Positions 22,533 to 34,582 of a stretch of 64,000 bases of DNA are shown one piece after another. Both the position numbers and the translations under genes were made by a program. The notes under the pieces were generated by a model. That model was not told where the DNA came from, searched no databases, and saw nothing but the letters and a program-made list of their open reading frames with translations. The stretch's first letter is position 1. Every line of letters starts with the position of its first letter. Source of the stretch: Tetrastigma voinierianum. Its lineage: Eukaryota; Streptophyta; Magnoliopsida; Vitales; Vitaceae. The stretch lies in assembly GCA_016808115.1 (NCBI GenBank), contig JAEQBH010000990.1, positions 434,001 through 498,000 of the forward strand. The letters are read 5' to 3'.

Positions 22533-24127
22533 CGAGTTCGATTGCCCAACGAATTTTCTTTTTTGGTTCCTATTTCATAAAATTAGTTTGATAAATCAGG
22601 ATTTGCCGTTGGAGTTGGAGGAGGATATGCCGTTGGAGTTAGAGGAGAAAAGACTGAAGATCTATTGACGTTGTTGTTATCAAGACAAACTGGCAGCCGT
22701 GCCCTAATTTGCAGTCGGTGGCAGGCAAACCGTAAGTCGCATCGCAAATGGTAACGTGGCAGATCACGGCAAACGCCACTCGCAAATCAGACATATTTCT
22801 AAACTTTACGCCGCTTTGAAAATCCCCCAAACGACGCTGCTTAACTTTAAATTCTAATATTATTTTTAAAGGCTGAATCCTTCCGATTCATATGAGAAAC
22901 CCCAATCTCATCTCAAAGTGGGCCTCATCTGATCTCGACCTTCTGCCGCGATTCACAACCGATTCAAAGGTAAAACTGTTCTTATAAATGACCGGACCTG
23001 CCTGGGCTCCGAACACGCCATCCAAAATTCGGTTTTAAAACACAGAAGGTCTCATCATTAAAACTCAAGAAAAGCGAAGATGTGAGGAAGTCCCAGTTTA
23101 AATCCCCATGTAAAATTACCATTCGAAATTATAACAGCATTAAAAACCATTTCCTGATGTTTTTAAAAATTATTCTCGTTATTCCCGCAGTTTCTTGTTT
23201 TTTGGCGTTATTTTATGCTTCAAGCAACAGCAAAACAATAAATCAAACGTATTTCTCCGGATGCTCTTCTTGCTTTTGAGGTCGCAAGCTTTAAATGCGA
23301 ACCAAATGTGCTCGCAAGCGAAGCCATGCGCCGGTTACGCTGCCGGGGCAAAGCAAAAACCTGGTAATATTTGCCGGTGCTAGCACCAAAAAATTAAAGA
23401 CACTGTTAAAAATACTACATACAAATAACAATAACAAATTTTAAAGAATACCAAAATTGTGTTATCCGTGATTTTAAAAACTATTATCAAGAATAATTTT
23501 ATATATCAAGAACAACCCTAAGGACCTGTTTGGTTCTTGTTATTAAAAAATGTTTTATATTATTAAAAAACAAGAAAAACAGAAAAAATACTTTTAGTTC
23601 TCAATTTTTTTTGTTCTTAAAAACAAAAAAAATATTGAAAAGATCAAATTTAAAGAATAAAAATAGTTTTTAAATAATATCAAAATTATATTATCTATGT
23701 TTTCAGATAAAAACAGTTTAAAAAAGAGTAACTTTTTGGGAAAAGAAAAACAGTCATGAAAATATCCAACATTGATGTACACATCCAATTGTACATGGGC
23801 TGGGAAATCAATGAGGCAGATCCAGATTATTGGATAGTGCCAAACAGACCCTTCATCACCTTTCCACCCGTGACCCATGACCAATTCAATAACTGCCCCA
23901 TAAATTAGGGGTCATCCTTTTGTCTACGTGTCGAATCCTCATTGGCTGGAGTGAACCTTTTTTCTTAAAACCGAGCTGTGCTGTCAGTTGATCACTCAAC
24001 GTTTGTTGCTTGCCCCCCAGTGAGTGGTTGAAAACCTCAACGGTTATCGTGACTTATATTAATTAATATTACCCTTTTTTATTCTTTTCGTGAAATTCAA
24101 AGTTTGGGCACTCCTTTGTGTACAAAA
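22533..24127. other. Spacer without a recognised gene
   Basis: Mixed-composition patches at 22620-23060 and 23270-23390 are less AT-rich than their surroundings, but no frame shows a known domain. 23525-23740 contains a 'CCTGTTTGGTTCTTG' start and A/T-run interior like the foldback elements at 40766 and 61699, and may be a decayed relative. Confidence 0.4.
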
Positions 24128-24343
24128 ATATATATATATAGTATATATATAGAAAGAGTATATATATATATATATATATATAAAGAAAGAAAGAAGAGCA
24201 TTTCTCTGTAGGAGAGATTGTACAGCGCATGGCCGAGATGGTAATGGGGTTGCCCCCCACAGACCTCCACCGGCTGTGGAAATGGCTTTCATTCTCACAC
24301 TCCCAGATATCTCAGCCGTAATAGCTGTACAATCCCTCACCAA

Positions 24344-24389
<46 letters not shown>
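24128..24389. mobile_element. Foldback (hairpin) element embedded in (TA)n tracts
   Basis: Between two TA-rich tracts (24128-24181 and 24348-24389) lies a 125-bp stem-loop: GATTGTACAGC at 24216-24226 is perfectly complementary to GCTGTACAATC at 24324-24334, and pairing continues imperfectly inward through GGCCGAGATG / ATATCTCAGCC. The interior is of higher GC than the flanks. It could be a small MITE targeted to TA microsatellites (as known for Micron elements in rice) or a hairpin RNA gene. A minus-strand frame through it is taken as a by-product. Confidence 0.6.
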
Positions 24390-24393
<4 letters not shown>

Positions 24394-25783
24394 TTGTATT
24401 TAGTAACTTTGCATTTTTGCTGAAGCAGACCTAAATAATTTATTTAAAATACATTATTGGGCCAGCCAGAAATCAAAATAATCACAAAGCAGTGATGGCC
24501 ATTACTATCAGCTTAATAACAACACCGAATTATCAAATACCATTATCCACGACAAACTGACAATTTAAATTTAAAAATTATCATTTAATAACCAGATTAC
24601 GCACCTATTCGATAATTATTCGATTTTCAAACTAATTTAATATTTTTTTAAAAAAAAAATTATTTCGATATAAAACTCTTTTAAGTCGGAGTAATTTCAT
24701 TTTATTCCGTTTTTCACCTTTTTACCACTTACAACAAGAACTATAATGAAATATATTTAAAATTAATAAAATTTATATAAATATGTATATTAATAATTAA
24801 ACATTTTAGTTATAATATAATAAATTGTCTCATATGTTATGTATTCCTCTTTTTTTTATATTTATTCACTTTACCTTAAATAATTGTATTACTTTATTCT
24901 TATAAATAATAAATCATTTAAAAGTACATATATCTTGTAATTTTAATTATATCTATTTTTAAATCAGCACATGTCACTCCTTGATTCATCTCTCATCTTT
25001 GTATCTGTTTACCCTTTTTCTTTAATAAAAAATGGATGATTTTTTTACATATGTATGTATCTCTTTATCATTTTTCTTCTCGATATAGTGATTTTTTCAT
25101 ATAAATCTAAGTTTTTTATATTTTTTTTTATGATTACAGTGTGTGGTTATGTTATTTTGATATGACGGTGAGTGATTCATATAACAAAATATATTCGAGT
25201 TAACATAAATATCAAATCATGATCGTTAATATGTTACAGAACTTGAGCTAATTATTTATACTATTAACCCGAATACTATTTTATCCTCAAAAGTTTTCAA
25301 CGAATTTGATCTTATGTTTTTATCGAATGTATTACTAGTTTAATCAATAAAATTATTGATCATTACAAAAAAAAAAAAAAAGGCACATGTATAATTGAAA
25401 ATATAAGTTAATTTTTGTACCATATTATATATCTAAATAAGTAAGATTTTTGTAAAAACGATAATAAAACTATTTCTACTAATTGTTCTTCAAAAATTAT
25501 TGAAGAATAATTCCCAATAAATTATCAAACTAAATTGAAGTATGAGTAGATTAAATGACAGCTTTTCTAAATTGTTTTTCCTTTACTAAAATAAAAAAAA
25601 TTCACTTTGATTGTCACCCAGCATAGCACGTGACTGTACCATAAACACGTAAAGCGACCAACGATAGAACAATACAAGCAAGTACAAAATACGTTACTAT
25701 GGTACAAACTACAAAGAATGTCACCATTATAAATAACGGGCACAAAGGAAAGTATTGTATTTATACTATAAAACTTTGCTATA

Positions 25784-25787
<4 letters not shown>

Positions 25788-25838
<51 letters not shown>
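25788..25838. repeat. (TA)n microsatellite, ~51 bp
   Basis: Uninterrupted TA dinucleotides read directly. Confidence 0.98.
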
Positions 25839-25841
<3 letters not shown>

Positions 25842-26409
25842 CGGGTTTAAAATAATAAGCGCACAATCTTGCGATGACGTACCAAACGTCGCTTAAGAGA
25901 CATGAGCTATGCCTTCCAGCATCAGCCGTCTGGCCCTCGACGATGATATGATCCCCAAACATGCGCTCCAAAACGGCGACCAATTTATCCATTCAAAAGG
26001 CCAGAATATAATCACCAAAGAATCCGTAGATAAAAGCGAAAATACTCAATTTCTACCACTGCAGCAGGATATTTTCTAATAATTGCTTATCAATTTTCTT
26101 TTATTAATCGGTTAATGATAAGGAAATAAAATCTCTTACCCAATAGGAGAAATATAATTCAACTAGGAAAGTTATCATAATCAACAATTATAAATACCAG
26201 GTCACTCCATCGATGAAATGTACATAAAAAAAATTAATTCCCTGAGCAGTTAATTATCTCTTTTACCGAAAAAAATTGACTTAAAGATCGATGTTGAACT
26301 GACGATTCGCCAATCCTTTGATTTCTTATTTTACAAAGGTACCGACATTCAAAGTCAGCCGAACCTGGCCCAAGAATTCCAACAGTTTCGCCTACTCCAA
26401 TTGAAAAAC

Positions 26410-26411
<2 letters not shown>

Positions 26412-26461
<50 letters not shown>
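26412..26461. repeat. (TA)n microsatellite, ~50 bp
   Basis: Uninterrupted TA dinucleotides read directly. Confidence 0.98.
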
Positions 26462-26463
<2 letters not shown>

Positions 26464-26975
26464 TTTTGGATTACTACTATGATCTTGTGGGACTCGAGCT
26501 TTCTGTAGACTCATATTCCTTTTTACCATTTAAGCTTAACTTAATATATTTTTTACTTCATAAAATTCACTATTAGTTAATGGTTTTGCTTTTTTTAAAG
26601 AAAAATAATTTTATTGATTCAAATTGAAAATTGATACTTAAGATATATATTACCAAAAACCATAAACGATGAAATAATATAAAGGTTAATAACATAATAA
26701 ATCGATATAAAATCTATAAAATCGATAATAGTGATTAAAATATCTAGAAACCTAGTTTTTTAATATACCGATGATCATAATTGTAGTCAAGTTGATGGTT
26801 TTAATTTAATCCTAATTTATGAGGATTAATATATCGATATGATAATTTATAATAAGTTTTTACCATAATAAACTGTGAGGAAGGTCTTGTGGACTTTGTT
26901 GTTTGCATAAATAGTAAATAAAGATAATACTAGTTTTCTAAAATAGTTTTTTCCTATGAAAATTATCTGTGGTCA

Positions 26976-26976
<1 letters not shown>

Positions 26977-27029
<53 letters not shown>
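26977..27029. repeat. (TA)n microsatellite, ~53 bp
   Basis: Uninterrupted TA dinucleotides read directly. Confidence 0.98.
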
Positions 27030-27031
<2 letters not shown>

Positions 27032-28037
27032 TAATTAGAACAAAAATAGCTTTTATGATGAAAAGTAACATATTTGAGTTATAAATAAGTAAATTTAAAT
27101 AAATAAAAAAATCAATACAATGAGATATATTTGAGAACTTGTTTTATAAATTATTTTTTTAAAACAAAATTTGATTTGTAAAATCAAATGTAAAAGTAGT
27201 TTCTATTTTATATGAAAGTAGATGGATTTGTATAAATTCCAAAGCACTTTCTATAATTTTTAATTATTTTGCTCACAGATTGAAAAAAAAAAATCATAAA
27301 ACAACTCAATTTTGTTTGAAAAAGAAAACTATTTATGTTTAAAATCTGCAAGAATAGTCTTAAAAATAACAATTTTTTAGAATTATGCATGACAAATTGA
27401 TTTTAGAGGCTTTTGGAAAATATTTGAAAATACGAAAATGAATAAATTCTATAACTCAAAACGGTTTCGATATTTGAAAATAAAAATTGATTTAAAAATC
27501 AGTTTTTGGAACGTTTCCAAATTTATTTTTCATTCACTGCGGTTTTGCATGAAATGGTCGTGGATAACTGGCCATATATTAATAAAAAAAACGTAATATT
27601 TAAACATTTTTCCTCTCTTTTTCATCTTCCCAATTTTCTTTTTCTTTTTTTTTTCTCGAGAACCAAACATGCATTTTTTGTCGTTTTCTCGGCCTCCAAT
27701 ATCTCGCTATCTTTTAACACCAATATATCGTCTGCTCAGCGGTGGCGTGTGTCCAAAACCCAGCATAAAAGCGCCACAAAGGGAGGGAAGAGTGGAGAGG
27801 GGCCATGGAGTAGAGAGAGAAAGTCTAGAGAGAGAAAATCCCCCCATTCCCTTTCACTTTCTATACAGAGCTACAAGGAGAGGGAGAGCGAGTGAGAGTG
27901 TGAGCTTCCTTTGTCTGTTTCTCAAGCTTCAAGCTCTGCAATCCCAATCTCTACAATGTCCGCTAAATTTTGATGTATTTTTGTTTGATAATTTCAGTTT
28001 TTATGTTAAAGGAAGAGAGAAAGAAGTTATGCAGAAT

Positions 28038-29260
28038 TGGTGAATTTGATCTGTAATCTGACAGTTTTTCTTCTTCTTCTGGTTCTTAGCTTATTTTTTT
28101 CTCTTTTATTTTAGTTTTTCCTAGAAATTTGCTTGGAATGCGTAGAAGTTTTCACGCATGTAGTATGTTTGGTTTCCTAGAAAACTCAATAAAAGGAGAT
28201 AATTTTTTTTTGGTTTAGTCTGAGGTTTTGTGGTGACAAAAAAAAAGAGAGAAGATAGGTCTCATGTAATTTGAGAAAAAAAAAACTATATTAAAGTGAG
28301 TTGCGAAGTTGGTGAATTTGATCTGTAATCTAACAGTTTTTTTTTTTACCTTATTCTCAGTTTCTTCTGAAGTTTGTTCGGAATGCGAAGAGGCTTTTAA
28401 ATGAGGTATTGTTGCATCTTACCTCCGTTTGGTTGTCGAGAATGTCAGGACGCGAAGGGAAATAGAATTTTTGAGCTCAGACGGTTTTCGTACAAACAGA
28501 AACAAAGCTTTGTTTTTCTTGTAATACTGCTGCGAGGAAAAAAAAAAAAAAAAAAAGTATGCGAATTGGTGGGTAATCGGATCTGAATCGAACGGTTTTT
28601 TTCCTGATCCTCAGCTTCTCTATTTTTCTCTGTTTTCCAAGAAAATTTTGTTAAATATTATTTGCATTTACTCATGATTTCATTAAATTAGTGTTATAAC
28701 TTATGAAAAAATTCTTTATTGAGCCCGAGATGTCTGGTGGTGTTCATTTTTCTCGTTCTTCAAAGACAATGTGAAACTTGTTTTTCCCCGTCTGTCTATA
28801 CCTGAATTTTAGTGTATGTTATAGTTCTTATGAAAAAAAAAAAGCCTAATTGGTGGATTTCATCCGAAATCCAACAGTTCTTCTTCTTGATTCCTGATAT
28901 TTTATATTTCTATGGAAAATTAAAGTGGTTCATACTACGCAAGCGAAATTTTTGTTAGATGTTATGCAATATCGCTTTTTAGTTGCGCTTGGTTTAATGA
29001 ATACCATTAAGCTGTGCTACTACTATTATTTTTTAAGCATCGGGTTTAGTATTGTCTTGTTTTTCTTGAGCGAACGTAAAACTAGCTCTCTCAGCATAGA
29101 GAATATTGATATAGTTTTGAAGTAATTTCCGTTATTGATGCAGAAAAAGTTATGTAACAGATGAATTTCGATCTGCAATCTAACTGTTTTTCTACTTCTT
29201 ATTTCAGTTTCCTTTTTTCTCGGGAAGTTTGCTTGGAATGTGAAGAGAGGTATTACTTCA
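28038..29260 (+). repeat. Five degenerate ~260-310-bp tandem units in the BB leader intron
   Basis: Each unit opens with a version of TTGGTGAATTTGATCTGTAA followed by CTAACAGTTTTTCTTCTTCT and, further on, TTTGCTTGGAATGCGAAGAG. The anchors fall at 28045, 28317, 28577, 28858 and 29167. Units 1, 2 and 5 are closest to each other; 3 and 4 are more diverged. Confidence 0.8.
28045..29175 (+). promoter_or_regulatory. Repeated intron-enhancement motifs (TTNGATYTG)
   Basis: TTTGATCTG at 28045-28053 and 28317-28325 and TTCGATCTG at 29167-29175 match the TTNGATYTG motif described for intron-mediated enhancement in Arabidopsis; 28577-28585 (TCGGATCTG) is one mismatch away. All lie at the same place within the tandem units of the leader intron. 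Confidence 0.5.
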
Positions 29261-29352
29261 TTGCTTTCCTGAAGAGTTCCCCGCCATTTATTTTCCGAGA
29301 AAAGTCAAAAAGAGAAAAGTGACTGTTTTTCCTAAATAGAAATGGAAAGCTT

Positions 29353-29445
29353 GTTTCAAGTTAGGCAGGTTGATTTAGGTTCTGTTTCAAGTTAGGCAGG
29401 TTGATTTAGGTTCTGTTTCAAGATCGTTTCAAGTTAGGCAGAGGT
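29353..29445 (+). repeat. 31-bp tandem repeat, three-plus copies
   Basis: GTTTCAAGTTAGGCAGGTTG recurs at 29353 and 29384, then truncated forms at 29415 and 29426. Confidence 0.9.
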
Positions 29446-29560
29446 TTTATTATTACTTTCTTAGATACAGAAAAAAAATTATATCCATATATACACTCAC
29501 ATGTACTTCTTTTACTTGGGGAGCATTACTGGTTAGATTCCTTGTCCAAAGTCTTACGAT

Positions 29561-29805
29561 TTTAAATTCTGGTAAAATCGTAGAGAGTTTTTCCATCTTC
29601 TTTCCTTGTTTTTAAGTTATGTGTTCATTTATACTGATCAAGTTATTTGTATATTTCATTATTATTCTTCTTATATTTTACAATTTTAAATTCTGGTAAA
29701 ATCTTAGAGAGGTTTTCCGTCTTCTTTCCCTGTTTTGAAGTTATGAGTTCATTTATACTGATCAAGTTATTTGTATATTTCATTCTTCTTCATCTTTATT
29801 TGTAT
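29561..29805 (+). repeat. 124-bp tandem duplication
   Basis: TTTAAATTCTGGTAAAATC begins at 29561 and again at 29685; both copies continue through TAGAGAG, TTCATTTATACTGATCAAGT and TATTTGTATATTTCATT with few differences. Confidence 0.95.
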
Positions 29806-30098
29806 ATTTCATTTTCTTTTTCTTCGTCTTCTTTTTTTTGTCTTAATCCAATAATGCTTTTTCAAGAGTAATTGATATTTAGCAGTTTCTTATTGTAAAA
29901 ATTTTCTTTGGCACAGGGTAATATTCAAGTACAATGTTTTGATCAAATTTTATTTGAATTTTTTTTCACTTATATTTATTTGTAAGTTATAATTTTTGCT
30001 AATAATTTAATTATGCTGTTTATTTTGTGAATGTTTGCAGCTTGTCTTTTGTGCATTTGAGTTGGAATAATTTTTGAAAAATTAACGGAAATAGACAA

Positions 30099-33000
30099 AT
30101 GGAGGTGCACTACATAAACACTGGCTTTCCTTACACAATTACTGAAAGCTTTATGGACTTCTTTGAAGATCTTACCCATGTTCCAGTAAATTATGCTCAG
30201 GTCGAGTCAATGCATAATCAGGTACTTTAAATTTCCAACTCGTCATGCTTTTAGAGAAAAAAGGGAGAAAAAATGAAGAAAAAAAAAATTTGTACATTAT
30301 ATATACTTAAATGTCCTTATAGGCACTTCATTTTTTTTTGGCTAGCCATTAATTACCAGGTTGGCAGATCCATACTGCTCATGGGTGAATGGATGGGGAG
30401 GGGGATGATTATGCATTTGTCTTACACTGTTGTTGTCTAGGCAAGAATTGCCCGATCTCTTTGTTTGGTTACAGAGAAATTGTTGGAATAGAAAAGAAAA
30501 CTTGGAACCTTACAACAGCATATTCCAACCCCCATTCTTTCATAAGACCCAAAGTTCTATTTCTTTTTTCTTCTGACAATTTCTCAGTTCTCAAGCAATC
30601 GGAAGTTCAAGAGTTTTAGTATTCCTTTCAGTTGCATTCTTATCATTCTTCACAAAGTGTATTGGATCACACTAATAAACCATCTGCCTAATGCTGATTC
30701 TTTTTTTATTCTCTGATGCAGTCTATCCAGGAAAACTTATACTGGTCAATGAATATGAATTCCTACAAATTCGGATTTTCTGGGCCGGGGAGTACTTATT
30801 ATGGTGCTTATGAGGTAAATGAACATGTACCAGGTATAGAGGTCAGCAGGAGTGCTTGGGAATACCCTTCATCCATGATTGTTGAAGAGCCTACAACTGT
30901 AGAGACACTGCCTACAGGAAACGCAGTCATGAATGAGCATGCTATTCCTGAAGAATGTTAGTTCAGAATTGCTTTGTGTCTGTATTCCCATTTAATGACC
31001 CGTTGATTATGATTCATGATATACTGATTTGAAATTGAATTATCATTCCTCTAATCTTTTGACCAATCATTGATTAAAGAGGTAGTCAATTTTGTTCTTG
31101 TGAGGATGCTAGCAGTGTTTGGTTAGGCTGTAAAACAAGAGAACTCTTGTTGCAAAGGATTCACAAAAGCTGTGTCATCCTTTGTTCTTTTGTTACTTCC
31201 ATGTAGCCTTGATTTAAATTGAATAATTTGTATGGAGTTAAATTCATTCAGATACTGTAAAGCCTAATTATTTATTTTACTTACAAAATTTTCTTCATTT
31301 TTGCAGGCAGTCCAAATCATTATAGTGCCACCACTTCTCAGGTATAAGACTTGCTTGCTAATTGTTCTTGTGCAACATGCACACCATATATAAATCCAGT
31401 ACATTGTCTTTAAATAAAGTAAATGAAATAGAAGTCTTTCTATTCTCTTGTAGATCGATTCTTAGCTAGCTGGACCCGGTGTTGTATGATTTGAAATGCC
31501 TAAGTTTGTATATCTCATGGACATACATATTTGAAATGCCTAAGTTTGTATAATCTCATGGACATAAATTTATATCTGGCAAGCCCTTTTGATCCATAAA
31601 TGTCAACTGATTGTTTTTTGTCAACTCACTCTTTTTTCCTTCAACAATAATGCATATTTGAAGAACTTTCATTGGTTCAGATTCTCAGCCACTCATAAAT
31701 TGAGGTTATAGAATTTAGAGATAAGATTTGAACTGCTTAAACAAACATTTATTAAACCCTTTCATTTTCTGCCCATTGTTGCAGGCTATTTGGCAAGACA
31801 ATGTTGATCCTGATAACATGACCTATGAGGTTTGTCTGGGGGTGCTTCTTTTTTTCCTTTTAGATGCTAGTACATTGGAATTTCGTTGCAAGTTGAATAT
31901 TTTTGGGATGTGATGAGTCCACACTAGTGACTGATGCCTTGTTTTCAAGATATGGAGGCATGGGAAAAACATTGAGTGGAACAAATACTTCATTTTTACA
32001 AATTTGAACACATCTACATATTGTTTGGGCAACATATCATGCATTTCATGGAATTCAAGACCTTGAAAATTATTAAATCAATAAAGACCTGAAGATGGAT
32101 TGTGAATCTATGTGCAATTACTTTACCTAAGGGAGTGTGGTAGTGTGAGATTGGAATCTCTCAATTAAGATCTGATCGTGATCAGTTCTTTAAAATTTAT
32201 GATTTGGAAGTGATTATGGTCTTTTAAGTTGTCACGTTGAATTGATGATTCTGTGTATCAGTGGCTCTGTGCTGAAGAGGACAGAAGCCAAGATTACCTC
32301 CTCTTTGTTTTGGAATATTGTTGTCTTTTTATGGTCAATGGTCTTGACATTTAAATGTTGAAATGGTATAATAATCAGAAACAGTGACAGTTGAAGCTTG
32401 AATATGTCAATGTGATTAGTGATACATCCTTTTGCTTGACAGGAATTGCTTGATTTGGGTGAGGCAGTGGGAACTCAAAATCGAGGTCTTTCCCAGGAGC
32501 TTATTAACTTGCTTCCAACCTGTAGGTACAAATCCAGCCGCTTATTCTCAAGAAAAAGATCCAAGGAGAGGTAACATTATGTCTTTTAAACTCTTTATTT
32601 TACCATCATATTCATGACTTGCATCTGACAAATCGGTTGGCAATGAAAATGGTTCTGAACCAAAATCTAGTATTCTGAAGCTTAGAAAAAATCAGTCGTT
32701 TCTTTTGTTTCTCCGCCTATATGTTGTAGGCACTTTTAGACAAACCATGCTAGAAAAGAGAAACTTATGCTTGAAACTTTTGCTGAGTGGTTTTTCCTCT
32801 CGATTTTTTGGAACGACTTTCGTGAGTGTAAGTTGGATAAAATGATGGGATATAAATCTGAATATAGGCATCTGAATGAAATGGGTTCATGCCTTCTTGT
32901 GCGACTGTTCTGGTTGATGGTACCCCATTTCATGTTGATGCTTAATTTCTTTAAGCAAATTCATGTTCATGATTATACAAATGCTCACACGTATCTTGCT

Positions 33001-34582
33001 TACTATAGTTCATGCATTATGCATAAATTCATTACTCAATATAAATTGCTAGATACTTCCTATTTTGGTAACGGTGAGATCCGTTACTGAATCTTATCTC
33101 GTGGATCAGATTTGAGTAGCAAAGCAAGTTAAAAAACTTTCAGCAATAGAGCAATTAGCCATGTTGACTAGCAGTGCTGTCCATAGAGAAGCACAAGGGA
33201 AATAATATTTTGAGGAAATAAAAATACCATTCAAAAGCTAAGAATTTTTTACATAATGTCCTTAAATATAAGTTGTAATAGAAAGTGAATGCAAATGCAT
33301 CTTTAGATTGCATTGTTTCAGTATAAGTATAATTTACCATTGATTCTCTAGTGAATTCTAATGGCCTATTTGAACCCTTGTCCTTCGCAATTGGCTCATC
33401 TTTTGTTCTGTTTTTTTTTTTTTTTTTTTGTTGCTTATTCTTTTGTCCTTAAAATGACTAATTAAATCATGTCATGTTGCCTGGATTATTCACTTCTGCA
33501 AAACCACTTTATTATCGACCCATTTCCAGAACTGCAAATAAAAGAAAAATGTTTTGCACAGGAATAGGGTCCTATTTCCAGGAATCCTAAGTTAGAAAAC
33601 CTAGTGAGCAAAAAACAGGATCTACTTCCTTCAACACTCACACTAGGATTTTAGTTTCTCCAAGAAGGGGTGATAAAAAGCTCGGGATATCTCCACTTTC
33701 CAAGAAGCACCTCCAACATGAGCTTCAAATGAACCAAAACATGTTTATTTCTTGTAAAACTCCTACAAAATTTTTCATTGAAGGGTTATTCTTCATTCTA
33801 GGAATGGCTTGAGCCTTCTTGTATAAGTTGCATTTCTTTATTTTTTATTTTTAATAATCGTGGATGTCCGGGCAAGTTTGCGCCCACCTCGACTAATCCC
33901 ATGTGTAAACCTCCAATGGTCCTGAAGGGAATTGAACTGGTGACCAATGGGTTAAGCCCCAAGGTCTTACACCAATTGAGCTACCTCTCATGGTTCTTTC
34001 CAATTTTATGATTTCTTAGTGTTTGCCCGAGGTTGTACATGTGAAACATGATATTCATAAGGAACCCAAATAATATAAGTTGGAGCTTTTAAAAGAGTTG
34101 GTAGTTTAACATAGCATAATAGCAGGAGGTCATAGGTTAGAGGCCTATCTCTGTAATTTGAATATTTGATTCTTATTTGTGTATTTGAAAGTCCATAGGA
34201 GATTTTATTTGATTTGTTTTACTCTTCACGGACGGGTATGGAGTGGACGTGAAGCATGATATCCATATTAAGAGTACCTTTCTTGTTTATTAAACACACT
34301 TAGGCCTAATTAACTGGTTTTGTTTGCAAACCAGATGTGTGATTTGCCAGATGGGGTATAAAAGAGGGGACCGTCAAATAAAATTGCCCTGCAAGCATCT
34401 CTATCACACAGACTGTGGCACCAAATGGCTTACCATCAACAAGGTCCATCCAAAAATCCCCTCCTCCACACCTAACTAACTTATATCAAATTTCTTTATT
34501 CTGACTGAATACCACTACTCTGTTTTATCAGGTCTGCCCAATTTGCAACATTGATGTATTTGGCGAGGAGTCAAGCCACTAA
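30099..34582 (+). CDS. BB: E3 ubiquitin ligase BIG BROTHER-like, RING-H2, 241 aa
   Basis: The family attaches ubiquitin to growth regulators and limits organ size in Arabidopsis. Seven coding exons: 30099-30221, 30722-30956, 31307-31341, 31785-31829, 32443-32570, 34335-34443, 34532-34582 (726 nt, 241 aa; all GT-AG). The conserved N-terminal blocks are GFPYTITESFMDFF (9-22), NLYWSMNMNSYKFGFSG, then the acidic helix MTYEELLDLGEAVGT and GLSQELINLLPT. The RING-H2 is at 190-230: C190-x2-C193, C208-K-H210, H213-x2-C216, C227-x2-C230. It ends VFGEESSH, like Arabidopsis BB (248 aa). The basic run SRKRSKER precedes the RING. ATG at 30099 is the first in the exon and starts the conserved MEVHYINTGF-type N-terminus. 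Intron 5 is long (1.76 kb) and holds a SINE. Confidence 0.95.
33838..33993 (-). mobile_element. tRNA-derived SINE (Au-like), copy 1, in BB intron 5
   Basis: Read on the minus strand, the element has a pol III A box TAGCTCAATTGG (33972-33983), a B box GTTCAATTCC (about 33928-33937), a body ending GATTAGTCGAGGTG...GCCCGGACATCCACGATTA and an A-rich tail (TTATTAAAAATAAAAAATAA). The 3' words GATTAGTCGAGGTGCGC... and CCCGGACACCCACG are those of the widespread plant Au SINE. Length (about 155 bp) fits. A possible short TSD is TTCTTT on both sides. Confidence 0.75.
34084..34260 (+). repeat. Possible second tRNA-like repeat in BB intron 5
   Basis: GTTGGTAGTTTAACATAGC followed by GGTCATAGGTTAGAGGCC looks like a decayed A box/B box pair, followed by T-rich sequence. 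Similar tRNA-like words occur at 36691-36742 (AGCATGGTGGTAGGG, GGTCAGGGGTTCAAG). Weak evidence. Confidence 0.3.

Larger units (their letters stand above)
24390..27700. other. AT-rich spacer with microsatellites
   Basis: No gene. (TA)n tracts at 25788-25838, 26412-26461 and 26977-27029 dominate; the two segments between them show no shared or inverted ends. An A-run sits at 25365-25381. Confidence 0.6.
27760..30040 (+). other. Promoter end, 5' UTR exon and leader intron of the BIG BROTHER-like gene
   Basis: A CATAAAAG TATA-like box near 27762 precedes a purine-rich GAGAGA leader (27780-27900). The first coding exon starts after an acceptor (GTTTGCAG, ending at 30040), so a leader intron of roughly 2 kb is required. 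A likely donor is ATTG|GTGAATTTG at about 28039. The intron is T-rich and made largely of tandem repeats (28038-29260, 29353-29445, 29561-29805). No upstream coding exon is evident; the frames in 27506-28043 are low-complexity leader sequence. Confidence 0.55.

Noticed and set aside
24059..24343. 94-codon minus-strand frame through the hairpin and TA tract
   Set aside because: Half of it is (TA)n-encoded Tyr/Ile repeats; the remainder is the arms and loop of the foldback element.
27506..28043. Two open frames of 124-129 codons at the BB 5' end
   Set aside because: They lie over the promoter and GAGAGA-rich leader, in different frames, with low-complexity products and no link to the BB frame.
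33961..33992. Possible tRNA gene on the minus strand
   Set aside because: Only A and B boxes are present, with no cloverleaf or acceptor stem pairing; the A tail and 3' body show a SINE.
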